From Nonomuraea gerenzanensis (GTDB lineage Bacteria > Actinomycetota > Actinomycetes > Streptosporangiales > Streptosporangiaceae), in assembly GCF_020215645.1 (NCBI RefSeq), contig NZ_CP084058.1, positions 1,550,001 to 1,614,000 of the forward strand: 64,000 nucleotides of DNA, read 5' to 3'. The translations under genes and the position numbers were made by a program. The notes under the pieces were generated by a model, which saw only the letters and a program-made list of their open reading frames with translations, did no database searches and was not told where the DNA came from. This document shows, in pieces, positions 47,241 to 57,883 of this stretch. Numbering within the stretch: position 1 is the first letter of the stretch; every line of letters starts with the position of its first letter.

Positions 47241-49397
47241 CTACCGAGTCAGCGCACCGCGCACCGCTGCCGTGACCTCGGGCGCCAGGGTGCGGGCGAA
47301 GGTGGTGGTGAGGTGGCTGCGGTCGGAGTAGGCGATCAGGCCGCCGATGACGGGGCCGCACCGCTCGCCGCACACCAGGTGATCGACACTCGCCACGGAG
47401 ACGAGGCCGGTGTCGTCGGCGCGGGCGGCGGCGGCGAGCGGATCCGGCCGGAGCACGACGCCGGCCGGGCCGCCGCAGGAGTCCAGATCGTCCGGGTGCT
47501 TGGCGATGCAGTGGGGCACGCTGTCCGGCATGGCCGGGGTGTCACGCAGGACGAGCACCGGAAGGCCGGCGCCGGTGAAGGCCCGGAGCGTGTCGCGGTA
47601 GGCCCGCTCGGCCGCGGCCTGCTGGCCGGCTGGCGAGACGCCGGCGAGCGGCACATGCGTACGGTTGGACATGATCACCAGGTCGTAGCCGCCGTTCACG
47701 ATGGACCCGACCGCCCACTTGTTGATCTTCTGGCAGTTCTCCGAGACCCCCGCGCCTTCGAGGACGAGCGGCTGATCGACGGTGTAGCACGCCAGCTGTA
47801 CGTAGGTGGTGAGCTGCCAGCGCTCGCTCCACAGCGCCTTCTCCAGGGCCGGGACCCAGTGTCCCGCGTGGGAGTTCCCGACCAGGGCGATGCGCCTGCC
47901 GGCGGCGTCAGGTCCGTACGTGCACGTGTTCCGGGCGATGAACGGTTCCTTGTTCACGCACCCGTCCGCGTACACGGCGGGCTTGTCCTTCAACGCGACC
48001 TGAGGAGGCATCAGCAGGCCCAGATCCTGGCACGCCGGGTCGCGCACGACGCCGGCACCCAGGCATGACCCTGCCCGCGAGGCCGCGGCCTCGAACGCGG
48101 CACTCTCCGTACGCTCGGCGGCGTCGGCGTAGGCGACGACGCCCGCTCCCGCTCCTGCGACGACCACCACGCACGACGCGAGCATCGCGAACGTGAGCCT
48201 GCGGCTGCGGACCAGGACCGGGTGCCAGCGCAGCCGGTCCTCGACGAGGTACTGCGAGAGCGCGGCGAGGACCAGGGTCAGCGCGATCACGCCCACGGAC
48301 TCGATCACGGTCAGCGAGCGGCCCAGCGCGTACGGGAGGATCATGATCGGCGGCCAATGCCACAGGTACACCGCGTAGGAGGCGTTGCCGAGCCACTGGA
48401 CCGGCCGCCACGCCAGCGCCCGCCCGGGTCCGCCGCGCAGACCGTCCGCGGCCGCTGCGATCACCAGGCAGGCCCCCACTGTCGGCACCAGGGCGGCGGC
48501 TCCGGGGAAGGCCGTCTCGGCGTCGAACCGGACCACGGCCCACCCGATCATGCCCAGGCCGGCCCACGCGAGCCCGGCCCGGACCGCCCGCGCGCGCGGC
48601 ATCGCGCGTACGGTGAGAACCGCGGCGAGCAGACCGCCGAGCGCGAGCTCCCAGAAGCGGGTCGTCGACACGAAGTACGCGGCGGCCGGATCGGTCGCCG
48701 TCTTCTGCACCGACCAGGCGAGGGACGCGGCCACGACCGCACCCGTGACCACCACCGCGCTCCACCTCGTGAAGTTCTCCGGAGGGCGACGCCCCCGTGC
48801 CACCCGGGCGGCCAGCCAGGCCGCCGACCCCAGCAGCAGCGGCCAGCCGAGGTAGAACTGTTCCTCGATGGACAGCGACCAGTAGTGCTGCGCGGGCCAG
48901 TCCGGCTGGTCGACGTCGAGGTAGTTCGCCTGCGTGAGCGCGAGTCTCAGGTTCTCCACGTACACCGTGGCGGCGATCACCTCACGCGCCGCCGTCCCCA
49001 GCACCGTGAGCGGCAGCCAGACCACCGACGCGGCGAGCGTGACCAGGAGCGCGAGGCTCGCGGCCGGGATGAGGCGGCGGACGCGGCGTGCCCAGAAGTC
49101 CAGCAGTCTCCCGCCGCCGTGTCCCGGCTGACGCAGCAGGTGGCTCGTGATGAGGTACCCGGAGATGACGAAGAAGACGTCTACCCCCACGTACCCGCCG
49201 GTCGGCCCGCCGGGCCACAGGTGGAACGCGACCACCGCCGCCACCGCGATCGCCCGGAGGCCCTGAATGTCCGTGCGGGACTCGGAGCTCCGGCCGCCGG
49301 CGTGCTCGCTTCGCGGCGCACACGACGGGGCGTGCGGCGTCAGCCCGCATGCGCAGGTCGGAAGGGACATCTGTTCGGTGGGTGCCGGGCGCTCCAT
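47241..49397 (-). CDS. dbv23: Membrane O-acyltransferase with SGNH domain, Dbv23-like
   Basis: 718 residues. The N-terminal half is an acyltransferase-3 (OafA/YrhL) domain with about ten membrane helices: FHLWPGGPTGGYVGVDVFFVISGYLIT, FWARRVRRLIPAA and HYWSLSIEEQFYLGWPLLL. The C-terminal extracellular half is an SGNH domain (IALVGNSHAGHW with Ser/His, and YSDRSHLT with the Asp-His pair). These enzymes O-acylate sugars. In the A40926 cluster the enzyme at this position acetylates the mannose; that is assigned here by synteny. ATG at 49397 has GGGAG upstream; an in-frame ATG lies 48 nt further. Divergent from the exporter gene. Confidence 0.85.
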   Translation of the reverse strand: MERPAPTEQMSLPTCACGLTPHAPSCAPRSEHAGGRSSESRTDIQGLRAIAVAAVVAFHLWPGGPTGGYVGVDVFFVISGYLITSHLLRQPGHGGGRLLDFWARRVRRLIPAASLALLVTLAASVVWLPLTVLGTAAREVIAATVYVENLRLALTQANYLDVDQPDWPAQHYWSLSIEEQFYLGWPLLLGSAAWLAARVARGRRPPENFTRWSAVVVTGAVVAASLAWSVQKTATDPAAAYFVSTTRFWELALGGLLAAVLTVRAMPRARAVRAGLAWAGLGMIGWAVVRFDAETAFPGAAALVPTVGACLVIAAAADGLRGGPGRALAWRPVQWLGNASYAVYLWHWPPIMILPYALGRSLTVIESVGVIALTLVLAALSQYLVEDRLRWHPVLVRSRRLTFAMLASCVVVVAGAGAGVVAYADAAERTESAAFEAAASRAGSCLGAGVVRDPACQDLGLLMPPQVALKDKPAVYADGCVNKEPFIARNTCTYGPDAAGRRIALVGNSHAGHWVPALEKALWSERWQLTTYVQLACYTVDQPLVLEGAGVSENCQKINKWAVGSIVNGGYDLVIMSNRTHVPLAGVSPAGQQAAAERAYRDTLRAFTGAGLPVLVLRDTPAMPDSVPHCIAKHPDDLDSCGGPAGVVLRPDPLAAAARADDTGLVSVASVDHLVCGERCGPVIGGLIAYSDRSHLTTTFARTLAPEVTAAVRGALTR

Positions 49398-49646
49398 GGC
49401 AACTCCCGCGTCATCGAGGTGCTGCGCAGCCCTCGAAGGTCGCACCCGCGGACGAGAGCCTGCTTGATCGCAAGCGTGCTCAACGGACTCGATGTCTACA
49501 AGCCGGTCCAGGTGAACGCTTGGTCACCACCACCGGTGAACGCGTCCAAGCGCGCGAACTGTTCAGTTGGACCCACTCGTGGACATCGGCTCCGCTCAGC
49601 ACGATTGAGGTCGCTGACTTGCGTGCGCGTGTGAGAGGAGTCCCGC
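49398..49646. promoter_or_regulatory. Divergent promoter region (acyltransferase / exporter-NRPS operon)
   Basis: 249 bp between two divergent genes with no gene of its own. It contains an exact StrR/Bbr box at 49544-49572 and GAGAGGAG just before the exporter ATG. Nothing comparable to the VanR repeats is present. Confidence 0.6.
49544..49572 (+). promoter_or_regulatory. StrR/Bbr box upstream of the exporter-NRPS operon
   Basis: GTCCAA-N17-TTGGAC, a perfect match to the StrR/Bbr consensus with fully symmetric arms, 75-103 bp upstream of the ABC exporter ATG. It should place exporter, modules 1-3 and possibly downstream genes under the StrR-type activator. Confidence 0.88.
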
Positions 49647-51593
49647 ATGGCCATAGTGTCGCCGTTCGGAGGTTTGCTGAAGGGCGACGGAGAGGATGAT
49701 CCCGCGCCGTCCAGGATCCGCCCGGGGACGTTGCGACGAGTGCTCGGATACTTCCGCCCGCACGTCGGCAAGGTGGCGCTCTTCGTTCTCGTCACCGCAT
49801 TGGATTCGATCTTCGTCGTCGCGTCTCCGTTGATGTTGAAGGACCTGGTGGACAAGGGGGTTCTGGGGAACGATCTGGAGCTCGTCATCCTGCTGGCGTG
49901 CCTGGCCGCCGGCTTCGCCGTGATGAGCACGCTGTTGCAGCTCGTGTCGGCCTACATCTCCGGCCGGATCGGGCAGGGGGTCAGTTACGACCTGCGGGTT
50001 CAGGCCCTTGACCACGTCCAGCGGCTGCCGATCGCGTTCTTCACCCGGACCCAGACGGGCGTGCTGGTCGGCCGGCTGCACACGGAGCTGGTCATGACGC
50101 AGATGGCGTTCACCCAGATGCTGACGGCCGCCGCCAGCGCGGTCACGGTCCTGCTGGTGCTGGCCGAGCTGTTCTACCTGTCGTGGATCGTCGCCCTCCT
50201 CACGCTGGTGCTGATCCCGGTGTTCCTGGTGCCCTGGTCTTACGTGGGACGGCGGATGCAGCGCTACACCAGAGGGCTGATGGAGGAGAACGCCGGCCTG
50301 GCCGGGCTGCTGCAGGAGCGGTTCAACGTCCAGGGGGCGATGCTCTCCAAGCTCTTCGGCCGTCCGGCCGAGGAGATGGCCGAGTACGAGAGCAGGGCCG
50401 GCCGGATCCGCGGGCTCGCCGTGAGCGTCACCCTCTACGGCCGGATGGCCCCCGCCATCTTCGCGCTGATGGCCGCGCTCGCCACGGCGCTCGTCTACGG
50501 GGTCGGCGGCGGGCTCGTGCTCTCGCAGGCGTTCCAGCTCGGCACGCTGGTCGCCCTGGCCACCCTGCTCGGGCGGCTGTTCGGGCCGATCACCCAGCTG
50601 GCCAGCATTCAGGAGAACGCGCTCACGGTCCTGGTGAGCTTCGAGCGGATCTTCGAGCTGCTCGATCTGAAGCCGCTGATCGAGGAACGCCCCGACGCGG
50701 TCGCGCTCAAGGCCGGCAAGGCCTCGGACGTCCAGTTCGAGAACGTGTCGTTCCGCTACCCCAGCGCGGACGAGGTCTCGCTGCCGTCGCTGGAACAGAA
50801 CGTGCGCACCGGGCAGGAGCGTGGTGAAGCGACGCCGGAGGTGCTGCGCGACGTGAGCCTGCACGTGCCGGCCGGCACCCTCACCGCGCTCGTGGGCCCG
50901 TCCGGCGCCGGGAAGAGCACCCTCACGCACCTGGTGTCCCGGCTGTACGACCCGACCTCCGGAACCGTTCGCGTCGGCGGACACGACCTGCGGGACCTCA
51001 CCTTCGACTCGCTGCGCGAAACGGTGGGGGTGGTCAGCCAGGACACCTACCTCTTCCATGACACGATTCGGGCGAACCTTCTCTACGCCCGCCCCGACGC
51101 CACCGAGGACGAGCTGGTCGAGGCGTGCCGAGGGGCGCAGATCTGGGACCTGATCGCATCCCTGCCACGCGGGCTCGACACCGTCGTGGGTGATCGCGGT
51201 TATCGCCTGTCAGGCGGGGAGAAGCAACGGCTGGCGATCGCCCGGCTGCTGCTGAAGGCACCCTCGGTCGTCGTTCTCGACGAGGCCACCGCCCACCTGG
51301 ACTCGGAGTCGGAGGCCGCCGTCCAGCGGGCACTGACGACAGCCCTGCGCAGCCGTACCTCCCTGGTGATCGCCCACCGGTTGTCCACGATCCGCGAGGC
51401 CGACCACATTCTCGTGATCGACGACGGGAGGGTCAGGGAGCGCGGGACGCACGAGGAGTTGCTGGCGGAAGGCGGTCTCTACGCCGACCTGTACCACACG
51501 CAGTTCGCCAAGTCAGGCGTCAACGGGACCCGGCCGGGACAGGGCGACGGGGCGGAGCCCGTGCAAGAGGTGGTCGGTGGAGGGGAACGATGA
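49647..51593 (+). CDS. dbv24: ABC exporter (fused membrane and ATPase domains), Dbv24-like
   Basis: 648 residues. Six-helix exporter domain (about 40-330) followed by the nucleotide-binding domain: Walker [11 protein letters not shown] (about 418), signature [17 protein letters not shown], Walker [11 protein letters not shown]-loop IAHRLST. This MsbA/Tba-type half-transporter dimerises and is the best candidate for exporting the glycopeptide, as in other GPA clusters. The stop overlaps the ATG of the module 1-2 NRPS (ATGA, 51590-51593), so exporter and NRPS are made together. Head of an operon preceded by a StrR box. Confidence 0.93.
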   Translation: MAIVSPFGGLLKGDGEDDPAPSRIRPGTLRRVLGYFRPHVGKVALFVLVTALDSIFVVASPLMLKDLVDKGVLGNDLELVILLACLAAGFAVMSTLLQLVSAYISGRIGQGVSYDLRVQALDHVQRLPIAFFTRTQTGVLVGRLHTELVMTQMAFTQMLTAAASAVTVLLVLAELFYLSWIVALLTLVLIPVFLVPWSYVGRRMQRYTRGLMEENAGLAGLLQERFNVQGAMLSKLFGRPAEEMAEYESRAGRIRGLAVSVTLYGRMAPAIFALMAALATALVYGVGGGLVLSQAFQLGTLVALATLLGRLFGPITQLASIQENALTVLVSFERIFELLDLKPLIEERPDAVALKAGKASDVQFENVSFRYPSADEVSLPSLEQNVRTGQERGEATPEVLRDVSLHVPAGTLTALVGPSGAGKSTLTHLVSRLYDPTSGTVRVGGHDLRDLTFDSLRETVGVVSQDTYLFHDTIRANLLYARPDATEDELVEACRGAQIWDLIASLPRGLDTVVGDRGYRLSGGEKQRLAIARLLLKAPSVVVLDEATAHLDSESEAAVQRALTTALRSRTSLVIAHRLSTIREADHILVIDDGRVRERGTHEELLAEGGLYADLYHTQFAKSGVNGTRPGQGDGAEPVQEVVGGGER

Positions 51594-54500
51594 GCGCCGG
51601 AACGCGGGCCACACCGACGACGGTGCTGGACCTCTTCGCCCGCCAGGTGGGCCGGGCACCCGATGCGGTGGCTCTGGTCGACGGGGACCGGGTCCTGACC
51701 TACCGGCGGCTGGACGAGCTCGCCGGAGCGCTGTCCGGGCGCCTGATCGGCCGGGGTGTCGGCCGGGGTGATCGCGTCGCGGTGATGATGGACCGCTCGG
51801 CGGACCTGGTGGTGACGCTGCTCGCCGTGTGGCAGGCGGGGGCGGCCTACGTGCCGGTGGACGCCGCCCTTCCCGCCCGGCGGGTGGCGTTCATGGTGGC
51901 GGACTCCGGAGCCTGCCTGATGGTGTGCTCGGAGGCGACGCGCGATGCGGTACCGCAAGGGGTCGAGTCGATCGCGTTGACCGGCGAGGGCGGATGCGGC
52001 ACGTCGGCGGTCACGGTGGACCCGGGGGATCTGGCGTACGTGATGTACACGTCCGGCTCGACGGGCACCCCGAAGGGGGTGGCCGTCCCGCATCGGAGCG
52101 TCGCGGAGCTGACGGGAAACCCCGGCTGGGGGGTGGAGCCCGGCGAGGCGGTGCTCATGCACGCGCCCTACACCTTCGACGCCTCCCTGTTCGAGATCTG
52201 GGTGCCGCTCGTGTCGGGCGCCCGGGTGGTGATCGCCGCACCGGGTGCGGTGGACGCCCGGCGCCTGCGCGAGGCGGTCGCCGCCGGGGTGACGAGGGTG
52301 CACCTGACCGCGGGCAGCTTCCGCGCGGTGGCGGAGGAGTCGCCGGAGTCGTTCGCGCACTTCCGTGAGGTGCTGACCGGTGGTGACGTGGTGCCCGCGT
52401 ACGCAGTGCAGAAGGTGCGGGCGGCCTGCCCTCACGTGCGGATCCGGCATCTGTACGGCCCGACGGAGACGACCCTGTGCGCGACGTGGCAGCTGCTGGA
52501 GCCGGGTGACGTCGTGGGGCCCGTCCTGCCGATCGGCCGCCCGCTGCCGGGCCGCCGGGCCTGGGTGCTCGACGCGTCATTGCGGCCGGTGGAGCCCGGG
52601 GTGGTCGGTGACCTGTACCTTTCCGGCGCCGGTCTGGCGGACGGCTACCTGGACCGGGCGGGGCTGACGGCGGAACGGTTCGTGGCGGATCCGTCCGCGG
52701 CGGGGAGGCGGATGTATCGGACGGGGGATCTGGCTCAGTGGACCGCGGACGGTGAGCTGCTGTTCGCGGGCCGGGCCGACGACCAGGTGAAGGTCCGCGG
52801 ATTCCGGATCGAGCCGGGCGAGGTCGAGGCCGCGCTGACCGCTCAGCCGCACGTCCGCGAGGCCGTGGTGGTGGCGATCGACGGGCGCCTGATCGGTTAC
52901 GTGGTGGCGGACGGGGACGTGGATCCCGTACTGATGCGCCGGCGGCTGGCGGCGTCGCTGCCGGAGTACATGATCCCGGCCGCTCTGGTCACGCTGGACG
53001 CGTTGCCGCTGACCGGCAGCGGCAAGGTGGACAGGAGGGCGCTGCCCGAGCCCGATTTCGCGTCGGCCGCGCCGCGCCGCGAACCCGGCACCGAGCCGGA
53101 GCGCGTCCTGTGCGACCTGTTCGCGGAGCTTCTGCAACCGGAGGGAAGGGGGGTAGGGGTCGATGACGGTTTCGTCGAGCTGGGCGGGGACTCGATCGTC
53201 GCGATCCGGCTGGCAGCACGTGCGTCCAGGGTGGGGCTGCTGGTGACGCCCGCCCAGATCTTCAAGGAGAAGACTCCGGCACGGCTGGCAGCCGTCGCGG
53301 GTGCCGTACCGGCCGGCAGACCCGCCGACGGCCCGCTGATCACCCTCACGGCGGAGGAGGAGGCGGAGCTGGCGACCGCCGTCCCGGGGGCCGAGGAGGT
53401 CTGGCCACTCGCACCGCTCCAGGAAGGGCTCTACTTCCAGGCCACCCTCGACGACGAGGGTCACGACATCTACCAGGCGCAATGGATCCTGGAGCTGGCG
53501 GGGCCGCTGGACGCCGCCCGGCTGCGGGCCTCGTGGGAAGCGGTCTTCGCCCGGCACCCCGAGCTTCGCGTGAGCTTCCACCGGCGCGCGTCAGGCACGA
53601 TGCTGCAGGTCGTCGCCGGGCACGTCGTCCTGCCGTGGCGAGAGGTGGATCTGGCGGATGCGGGCGATATCGACGCGGCCGTGGCGGCCCTGATCAGTGA
53701 GGAACAGGAGCAGCGGTTCGACCTCGCCAAGGCACCGCTGTTCCGGCTGGTGCTGGTCCGTCACGGCGAGGACCGGCACCGCCTGCTGGTCGTCCATCAC
53801 CACATCCTGACCGATGGCTGGTCGGTGGCGGTCATCCTCAACGAGGTGGCTGAGGCGTACACGAACGGCGGCCGTCTCCCGGACCGCACGGGCGCGGCCT
53901 CCTACCGGGACTACCTGGCCTGGCTGGACCGGCAGGACAAGGACGCCGCACGTGCCGCCTGGCAGGCGGAGCTGTCCGGCCTCGAAGGGCCCGCGCCGAT
54001 CGCGAAGGCCGCCACCACGACCGGCGCCGGGACGGGCTACGAATATCGCATCGCCTTCCTGACCCCTGACCTCCACACGCGGCTGACGGAGCTGGCCCGC
54101 GACCACGGGCTGACGCTGAACACCCTGGCACAGGGCGCATGGGCGATGGTGCTGGCGCGGCTCGCGCGGCGCACTGACGTGGTCTTCGGCACCACGGTCG
54201 CCTGCCGTCCCGCCGAGCTCCCCGAGGTGGAGTCGGTGCCGGGTCTCATGATGAACACGGTTCCGGTCCGGGTGCCGCTGCAGGGCGCGCAATCGGTCGT
54301 GGACCTGCTCACCGGCCTGCAGGAACGGCAGGCGGCCTTGCTGCCGCACCAGCATCTGGGGCTGACGGAGATCCAGCGGGCGGCAGGACCTGGCGCGACG
54401 TTCGACACGCTGCTGGTCTTCGAGAACTACCCGCGGGACTTCGCCGGCCAGTTCACCTACCTGGGCACGATCGAGGGGACCCACTACCCGCTGACCCTCG

Positions 54501-57500
54501 GCATCATCCCGGGGGATCACTTCAGGATCCAGCTCGTCTACCGGCGCGGGCAGGTCGGGGAGAGCGTCGCCGAGTCGATCCTGGGATGGTTCACCGGCGC
54601 TCTCATGACGATGGCCGCTGATCCGCACGGGCCGGTGGGCCGGATCGGTGTGGGTGAGGCCCGGGCCGGCGGCTCGGACCGGGCGATGGCGGCGGGGGAG
54701 CCGCTGCCGGTGCTGCTACGGCGGGTGGTGAAGGACCGGCCGGACGAGGTGGCGGTGGTGGACGGCGACGGTGAGCTGTCGTTCGGGGAATTGTGGGAAC
54801 GGGCGACGGCGCTGGCGGCCGAGCTGAGGGCTCACGGGATCGGGCCGGAGAGCCGGGTGGCCGTGATGGTGGGCAGGTCGGCGTGGTGGGCGGTCGGGGT
54901 GCTGGGCGTCTGCTTGGCGGGCGGCGCGTTCATGCCGGTGGATCCGGCGTATCCGGCTGAGCGCGTCAGGTGGATCCTGGCCGACTCCGACCCACGGCTG
55001 GTGCTGTGCGCGGGGACGACGCGGGAGGCGGTGCCGGAGGAGTTCGCAGACCGGCTGGTGGTGGTCGACGAGCTGGACCTCGCGGGGAGCGACGATGCGG
55101 GCTTGCCACGGGTGAGCCCGGATGACGCGGCTTATGTGATCTATACGTCGGGATCGACGGGGACTCCCAAGGGGGTCGTCGTCTCGCACGCGGGCCTCGG
55201 GAATCTGGCGATGGCGCAGATCGACCGGTTCGCCGTGTCGCCGTCGTCGCGAGTCCTGCAGTTCGCGGCGCTGGGCTTCGACGCGATGGTGTCGGAGATG
55301 TTGATGGCGCTGTTGTCGGGGGCGAGGCTGGTGATGGCGCCGGAGCCGGCCCTGCCACCGCGGGTGTCGCTGGCCGAGGCGTTGCGGCGGTGGGAGGTCA
55401 CGCACGTCACGGTTCCGCCGTCGGTGCTGGCCACCGCCGATGCGCTGCCGGCCGGGCTGGAGACGGTGGTGGTGGCGGGGGAGGCCTGCCCGCCGGGCCT
55501 GGCCGAACGCTGGTCGGCGGGACGGCGGCTGGTCAACGCGTACGGGCCGACCGAGGCCACGGTCTGCGCGGCGATGAGCAGGCCGTTGACGGGCAGCCGG
55601 GAGGTGGTCCCGATCGGGACACCCATCGCCGGCGGCCGTTGCTACGTGCTGGACGCGTTCCTGCGGCCGTTGCCGCCGGGGATCACCGGTGAGCTGTACG
55701 TGGCCGGGATCGGGTTGGCGCGCGGCTATCTGGGTCGTGCGTCGTTGACGGCTGAGCGGTTCGTGGCGGATCCGTTCGTGGCTGGTGAGCGGATGTATCG
55801 GACGGGGGATCTGGCGTATTGGACGGGTGAGGGCGAGCTGGTGTTCGCCGGGCGGGATGACGACCAGGTGAAGATCCGTGGGTATCGGGTGGAGCCGGGT
55901 GAGGTGGAGGCGGTGCTGGCGGGGCAGCCGGGGGTGGATCAGGCGGTGGTGGTGGCGCGTGAGGGGCGGTTGCTGGGTTATGTCGTCTCCGGTGGTGGGG
56001 TGGATCCGGTGCGGTTGCGTGAGGGGGTCGCGCGGGTGTTGCCGGAGTACATGGTGCCGGCGGCGGTGGTGGTGCTGGGTGCGGTGCCGGTGACGGCGAA
56101 CGGGAAGGTGGATCGGGAGGCGTTGCCGGATCCGGGCTTCGGCGGGCGGGTTTCGGGCCGGGAGCCGCGTACGGAGGTCGAGCGGGCGTTGTGCGGGCTC
56201 TTCGCCGAGGTGCTCGGGCTGCCGGGGGTGACGGCGGTGGGGCCGGACGACAGCTTCTTCGAGCTGGGCGGGGACTCGATCACTTCGATGCAGCTGGCGT
56301 CGCGGGCTCGCCGCGAGGGGATGCTCTTCGGCGCGCGGGAGGTGTTCGAGCGCAAGACGCCTGCGGGGCTCGCGGCGATCGTCGATGTGGGCGGCGAGCT
56401 TGCGGCAGGTCCGGCCGACGGCGTGGGGGAGATCGCGTGGACGCCGATCATGCGGGCGCTCGGGGACGGGATCGTGGGGTCGCGGTTCGCCCAGTGGGTG
56501 GTGCTGGGTGCGCCGCCGGACCTACGGGCGGACGTGGTGGCCGCGGGATTGGCGGCGGTGGTGGACACGCACGACGTGTTGCGGCTGCGGGTCGTCGATG
56601 ACCGGGCGGGCCGCCGGCTGGCAGTGGGCGAGCGCGGGTCGGTGGACACGGCCGGGCTGGTCACGCGGCTCGAGTGCGGCGGCCGTCCGCCGGACGAGGT
56701 CGTGGAGCGCGCGGTGCGGGAGGCCGTGGGGCGGTTGGACCCGGTGGCGGGTGTGATGGCGCAGGCGGTCTGGGTGGATGCGGGGCCGGCGCGGACGGGG
56801 CGGTTGGTCGTCGTGGTGCATCATCTGGCGGTCGACGGGATGTCGTGGCGGATCCTGGTGCCCGACCTGCGGCTGGCGTGTGAGGCGGTGGCCGAGGGGC
56901 GGGATCCGGTGCTGGAGCCGGTGTGGGGGTCGTTCCGGCGCTGGGCGGCTCTGCTGGAGGAGTCGGCGCTCTCGCGGGAGCGGGTCGGGGAGCTGCACAC
57001 GTGGCGGACGATCGTCGATCAGGAGGATCGGCCGGTCGGCCGGCGGCGGCTGAGCGCAGGGGATGCGGCCGGGGGCGTGCGTTCACGGTCGTGGGTGATG
57101 TCGGGGGATGAGGCGTCGCTCCTGGTGGGGAAGGTTCCGGTGGCGTTCCACTGCGGGGTCCACGAGGTCCTGCTGGCGGGCCTGGCGGGAGCGGTGGCGC
57201 GCTGGCACGGTGACGACGGGGTCCTGGTGGATGTGGAAGGCCACGGGCGTCATCCGGCCGAGGGGATGGATCTGTCCAGGACGGTGGGCTGGTTCACCAG
57301 CATGCATCCGGTGCGCCTGGATGTGGCGGGGATCGAGCTGGCGGCGGTGCCGGCCGGTGGCCGTGCGGCCGGGCAGTTGCTGAAGGCGGTCAAGGAGCAG
57401 TCGCGGGCGGCGCCCGGCGACGGGCTCGGTTACGGGTTGCTGCGCCATCTCAATCCCGAGACGGGCCCCGTTCTGGCGGCCCTGCCGTCACCGCAGATCG

Positions 57501-57883
57501 GGTTCAACTACATGGGCCGGTTCGTCACCGTCGACCAGGGCGGTGCGCGGCCGTGGCAGCCGGTCGGGGGGATCGGCGGTTCGCTGGACCCCGGCATGGG
57601 CCTGCCGCATGCGCTGGAGGTCAATGCGATCGTCCACGACAGGCTGGCGGGCCCGGAGCTGGTGCTCACGGTGGACTGGCGGGACGACCTGCTGGAGGAG
57701 ACCGACATCGAACGACTGTGCCAGGTGTGGCTGGACATGTTGTCCGGATTGTCCCGCCAAGCGGAGGATCCTTCCGCAGGCGGACACACCGCGTCCGACT
57801 TCGCCCTACTCGACCTCGACCAGGACGAGATCGAGGGCTTCGAAGCCATAGCAGCGGAACTCTCTGGAGGCCAGACATCGTGA
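51590..57883 (+). CDS. dbv25: Glycopeptide NRPS, modules 1-2 (A-PCP-C-A-PCP-E)
   Basis: 2097 residues. Module 1: A domain about 12-510 with [11 protein letters not shown] near 153 and pocket residues D-A-F-H-L-G-L-L-C (Hpg); PCP Ser near 535. Module 2: C domain about 603-1030 with HHHILTDG near 736; A domain about 1038-1530 with [11 protein letters not shown] near 1185 and pocket D-A-S-T-V-A-A-V-C (Tyr); PCP Ser near 1563; epimerisation domain about 1605-2065 with HHLAVDG near 1744. Module 1 starts directly with an A domain, as expected for a loading module. The A2-PCP2 part includes a 555-bp stretch identical to module 3. Stop overlaps the GTG of module 3. Confidence 0.95.
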   Translation: MSAGTRATPTTVLDLFARQVGRAPDAVALVDGDRVLTYRRLDELAGALSGRLIGRGVGRGDRVAVMMDRSADLVVTLLAVWQAGAAYVPVDAALPARRVAFMVADSGACLMVCSEATRDAVPQGVESIALTGEGGCGTSAVTVDPGDLAYVMYTSGSTGTPKGVAVPHRSVAELTGNPGWGVEPGEAVLMHAPYTFDASLFEIWVPLVSGARVVIAAPGAVDARRLREAVAAGVTRVHLTAGSFRAVAEESPESFAHFREVLTGGDVVPAYAVQKVRAACPHVRIRHLYGPTETTLCATWQLLEPGDVVGPVLPIGRPLPGRRAWVLDASLRPVEPGVVGDLYLSGAGLADGYLDRAGLTAERFVADPSAAGRRMYRTGDLAQWTADGELLFAGRADDQVKVRGFRIEPGEVEAALTAQPHVREAVVVAIDGRLIGYVVADGDVDPVLMRRRLAASLPEYMIPAALVTLDALPLTGSGKVDRRALPEPDFASAAPRREPGTEPERVLCDLFAELLQPEGRGVGVDDGFVELGGDSIVAIRLAARASRVGLLVTPAQIFKEKTPARLAAVAGAVPAGRPADGPLITLTAEEEAELATAVPGAEEVWPLAPLQEGLYFQATLDDEGHDIYQAQWILELAGPLDAARLRASWEAVFARHPELRVSFHRRASGTMLQVVAGHVVLPWREVDLADAGDIDAAVAALISEEQEQRFDLAKAPLFRLVLVRHGEDRHRLLVVHHHILTDGWSVAVILNEVAEAYTNGGRLPDRTGAASYRDYLAWLDRQDKDAARAAWQAELSGLEGPAPIAKAATTTGAGTGYEYRIAFLTPDLHTRLTELARDHGLTLNTLAQGAWAMVLARLARRTDVVFGTTVACRPAELPEVESVPGLMMNTVPVRVPLQGAQSVVDLLTGLQERQAALLPHQHLGLTEIQRAAGPGATFDTLLVFENYPRDFAGQFTYLGTIEGTHYPLTLGIIPGDHFRIQLVYRRGQVGESVAESILGWFTGALMTMAADPHGPVGRIGVGEARAGGSDRAMAAGEPLPVLLRRVVKDRPDEVAVVDGDGELSFGELWERATALAAELRAHGIGPESRVAVMVGRSAWWAVGVLGVCLAGGAFMPVDPAYPAERVRWILADSDPRLVLCAGTTREAVPEEFADRLVVVDELDLAGSDDAGLPRVSPDDAAYVIYTSGSTGTPKGVVVSHAGLGNLAMAQIDRFAVSPSSRVLQFAALGFDAMVSEMLMALLSGARLVMAPEPALPPRVSLAEALRRWEVTHVTVPPSVLATADALPAGLETVVVAGEACPPGLAERWSAGRRLVNAYGPTEATVCAAMSRPLTGSREVVPIGTPIAGGRCYVLDAFLRPLPPGITGELYVAGIGLARGYLGRASLTAERFVADPFVAGERMYRTGDLAYWTGEGELVFAGRDDDQVKIRGYRVEPGEVEAVLAGQPGVDQAVVVAREGRLLGYVVSGGGVDPVRLREGVARVLPEYMVPAAVVVLGAVPVTANGKVDREALPDPGFGGRVSGREPRTEVERALCGLFAEVLGLPGVTAVGPDDSFFELGGDSITSMQLASRARREGMLFGAREVFERKTPAGLAAIVDVGGELAAGPADGVGEIAWTPIMRALGDGIVGSRFAQWVVLGAPPDLRADVVAAGLAAVVDTHDVLRLRVVDDRAGRRLAVGERGSVDTAGLVTRLECGGRPPDEVVERAVREAVGRLDPVAGVMAQAVWVDAGPARTGRLVVVVHHLAVDGMSWRILVPDLRLACEAVAEGRDPVLEPVWGSFRRWAALLEESALSRERVGELHTWRTIVDQEDRPVGRRRLSAGDAAGGVRSRSWVMSGDEASLLVGKVPVAFHCGVHEVLLAGLAGAVARWHGDDGVLVDVEGHGRHPAEGMDLSRTVGWFTSMHPVRLDVAGIELAAVPAGGRAAGQLLKAVKEQSRAAPGDGLGYGLLRHLNPETGPVLAALPSPQIGFNYMGRFVTVDQGGARPWQPVGGIGGSLDPGMGLPHALEVNAIVHDRLAGPELVLTVDWRDDLLEETDIERLCQVWLDMLSGLSRQAEDPSAGGHTASDFALLDLDQDEIEGFEAIAAELSGGQTS
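55723..56277 (+). repeat. 555-bp perfect direct repeat, copy 1 (module 2 A-PCP)
   Basis: Base-for-base identical to 60282-60836, offset 4559 bp. It runs from the A8 region ([18 protein letters not shown]) to the PCP serine codon and shows more T/G-ending codons than its surroundings. Identity ends abruptly on both sides, with a second near-identical patch shortly after (56339-56410). Confidence 0.93.
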
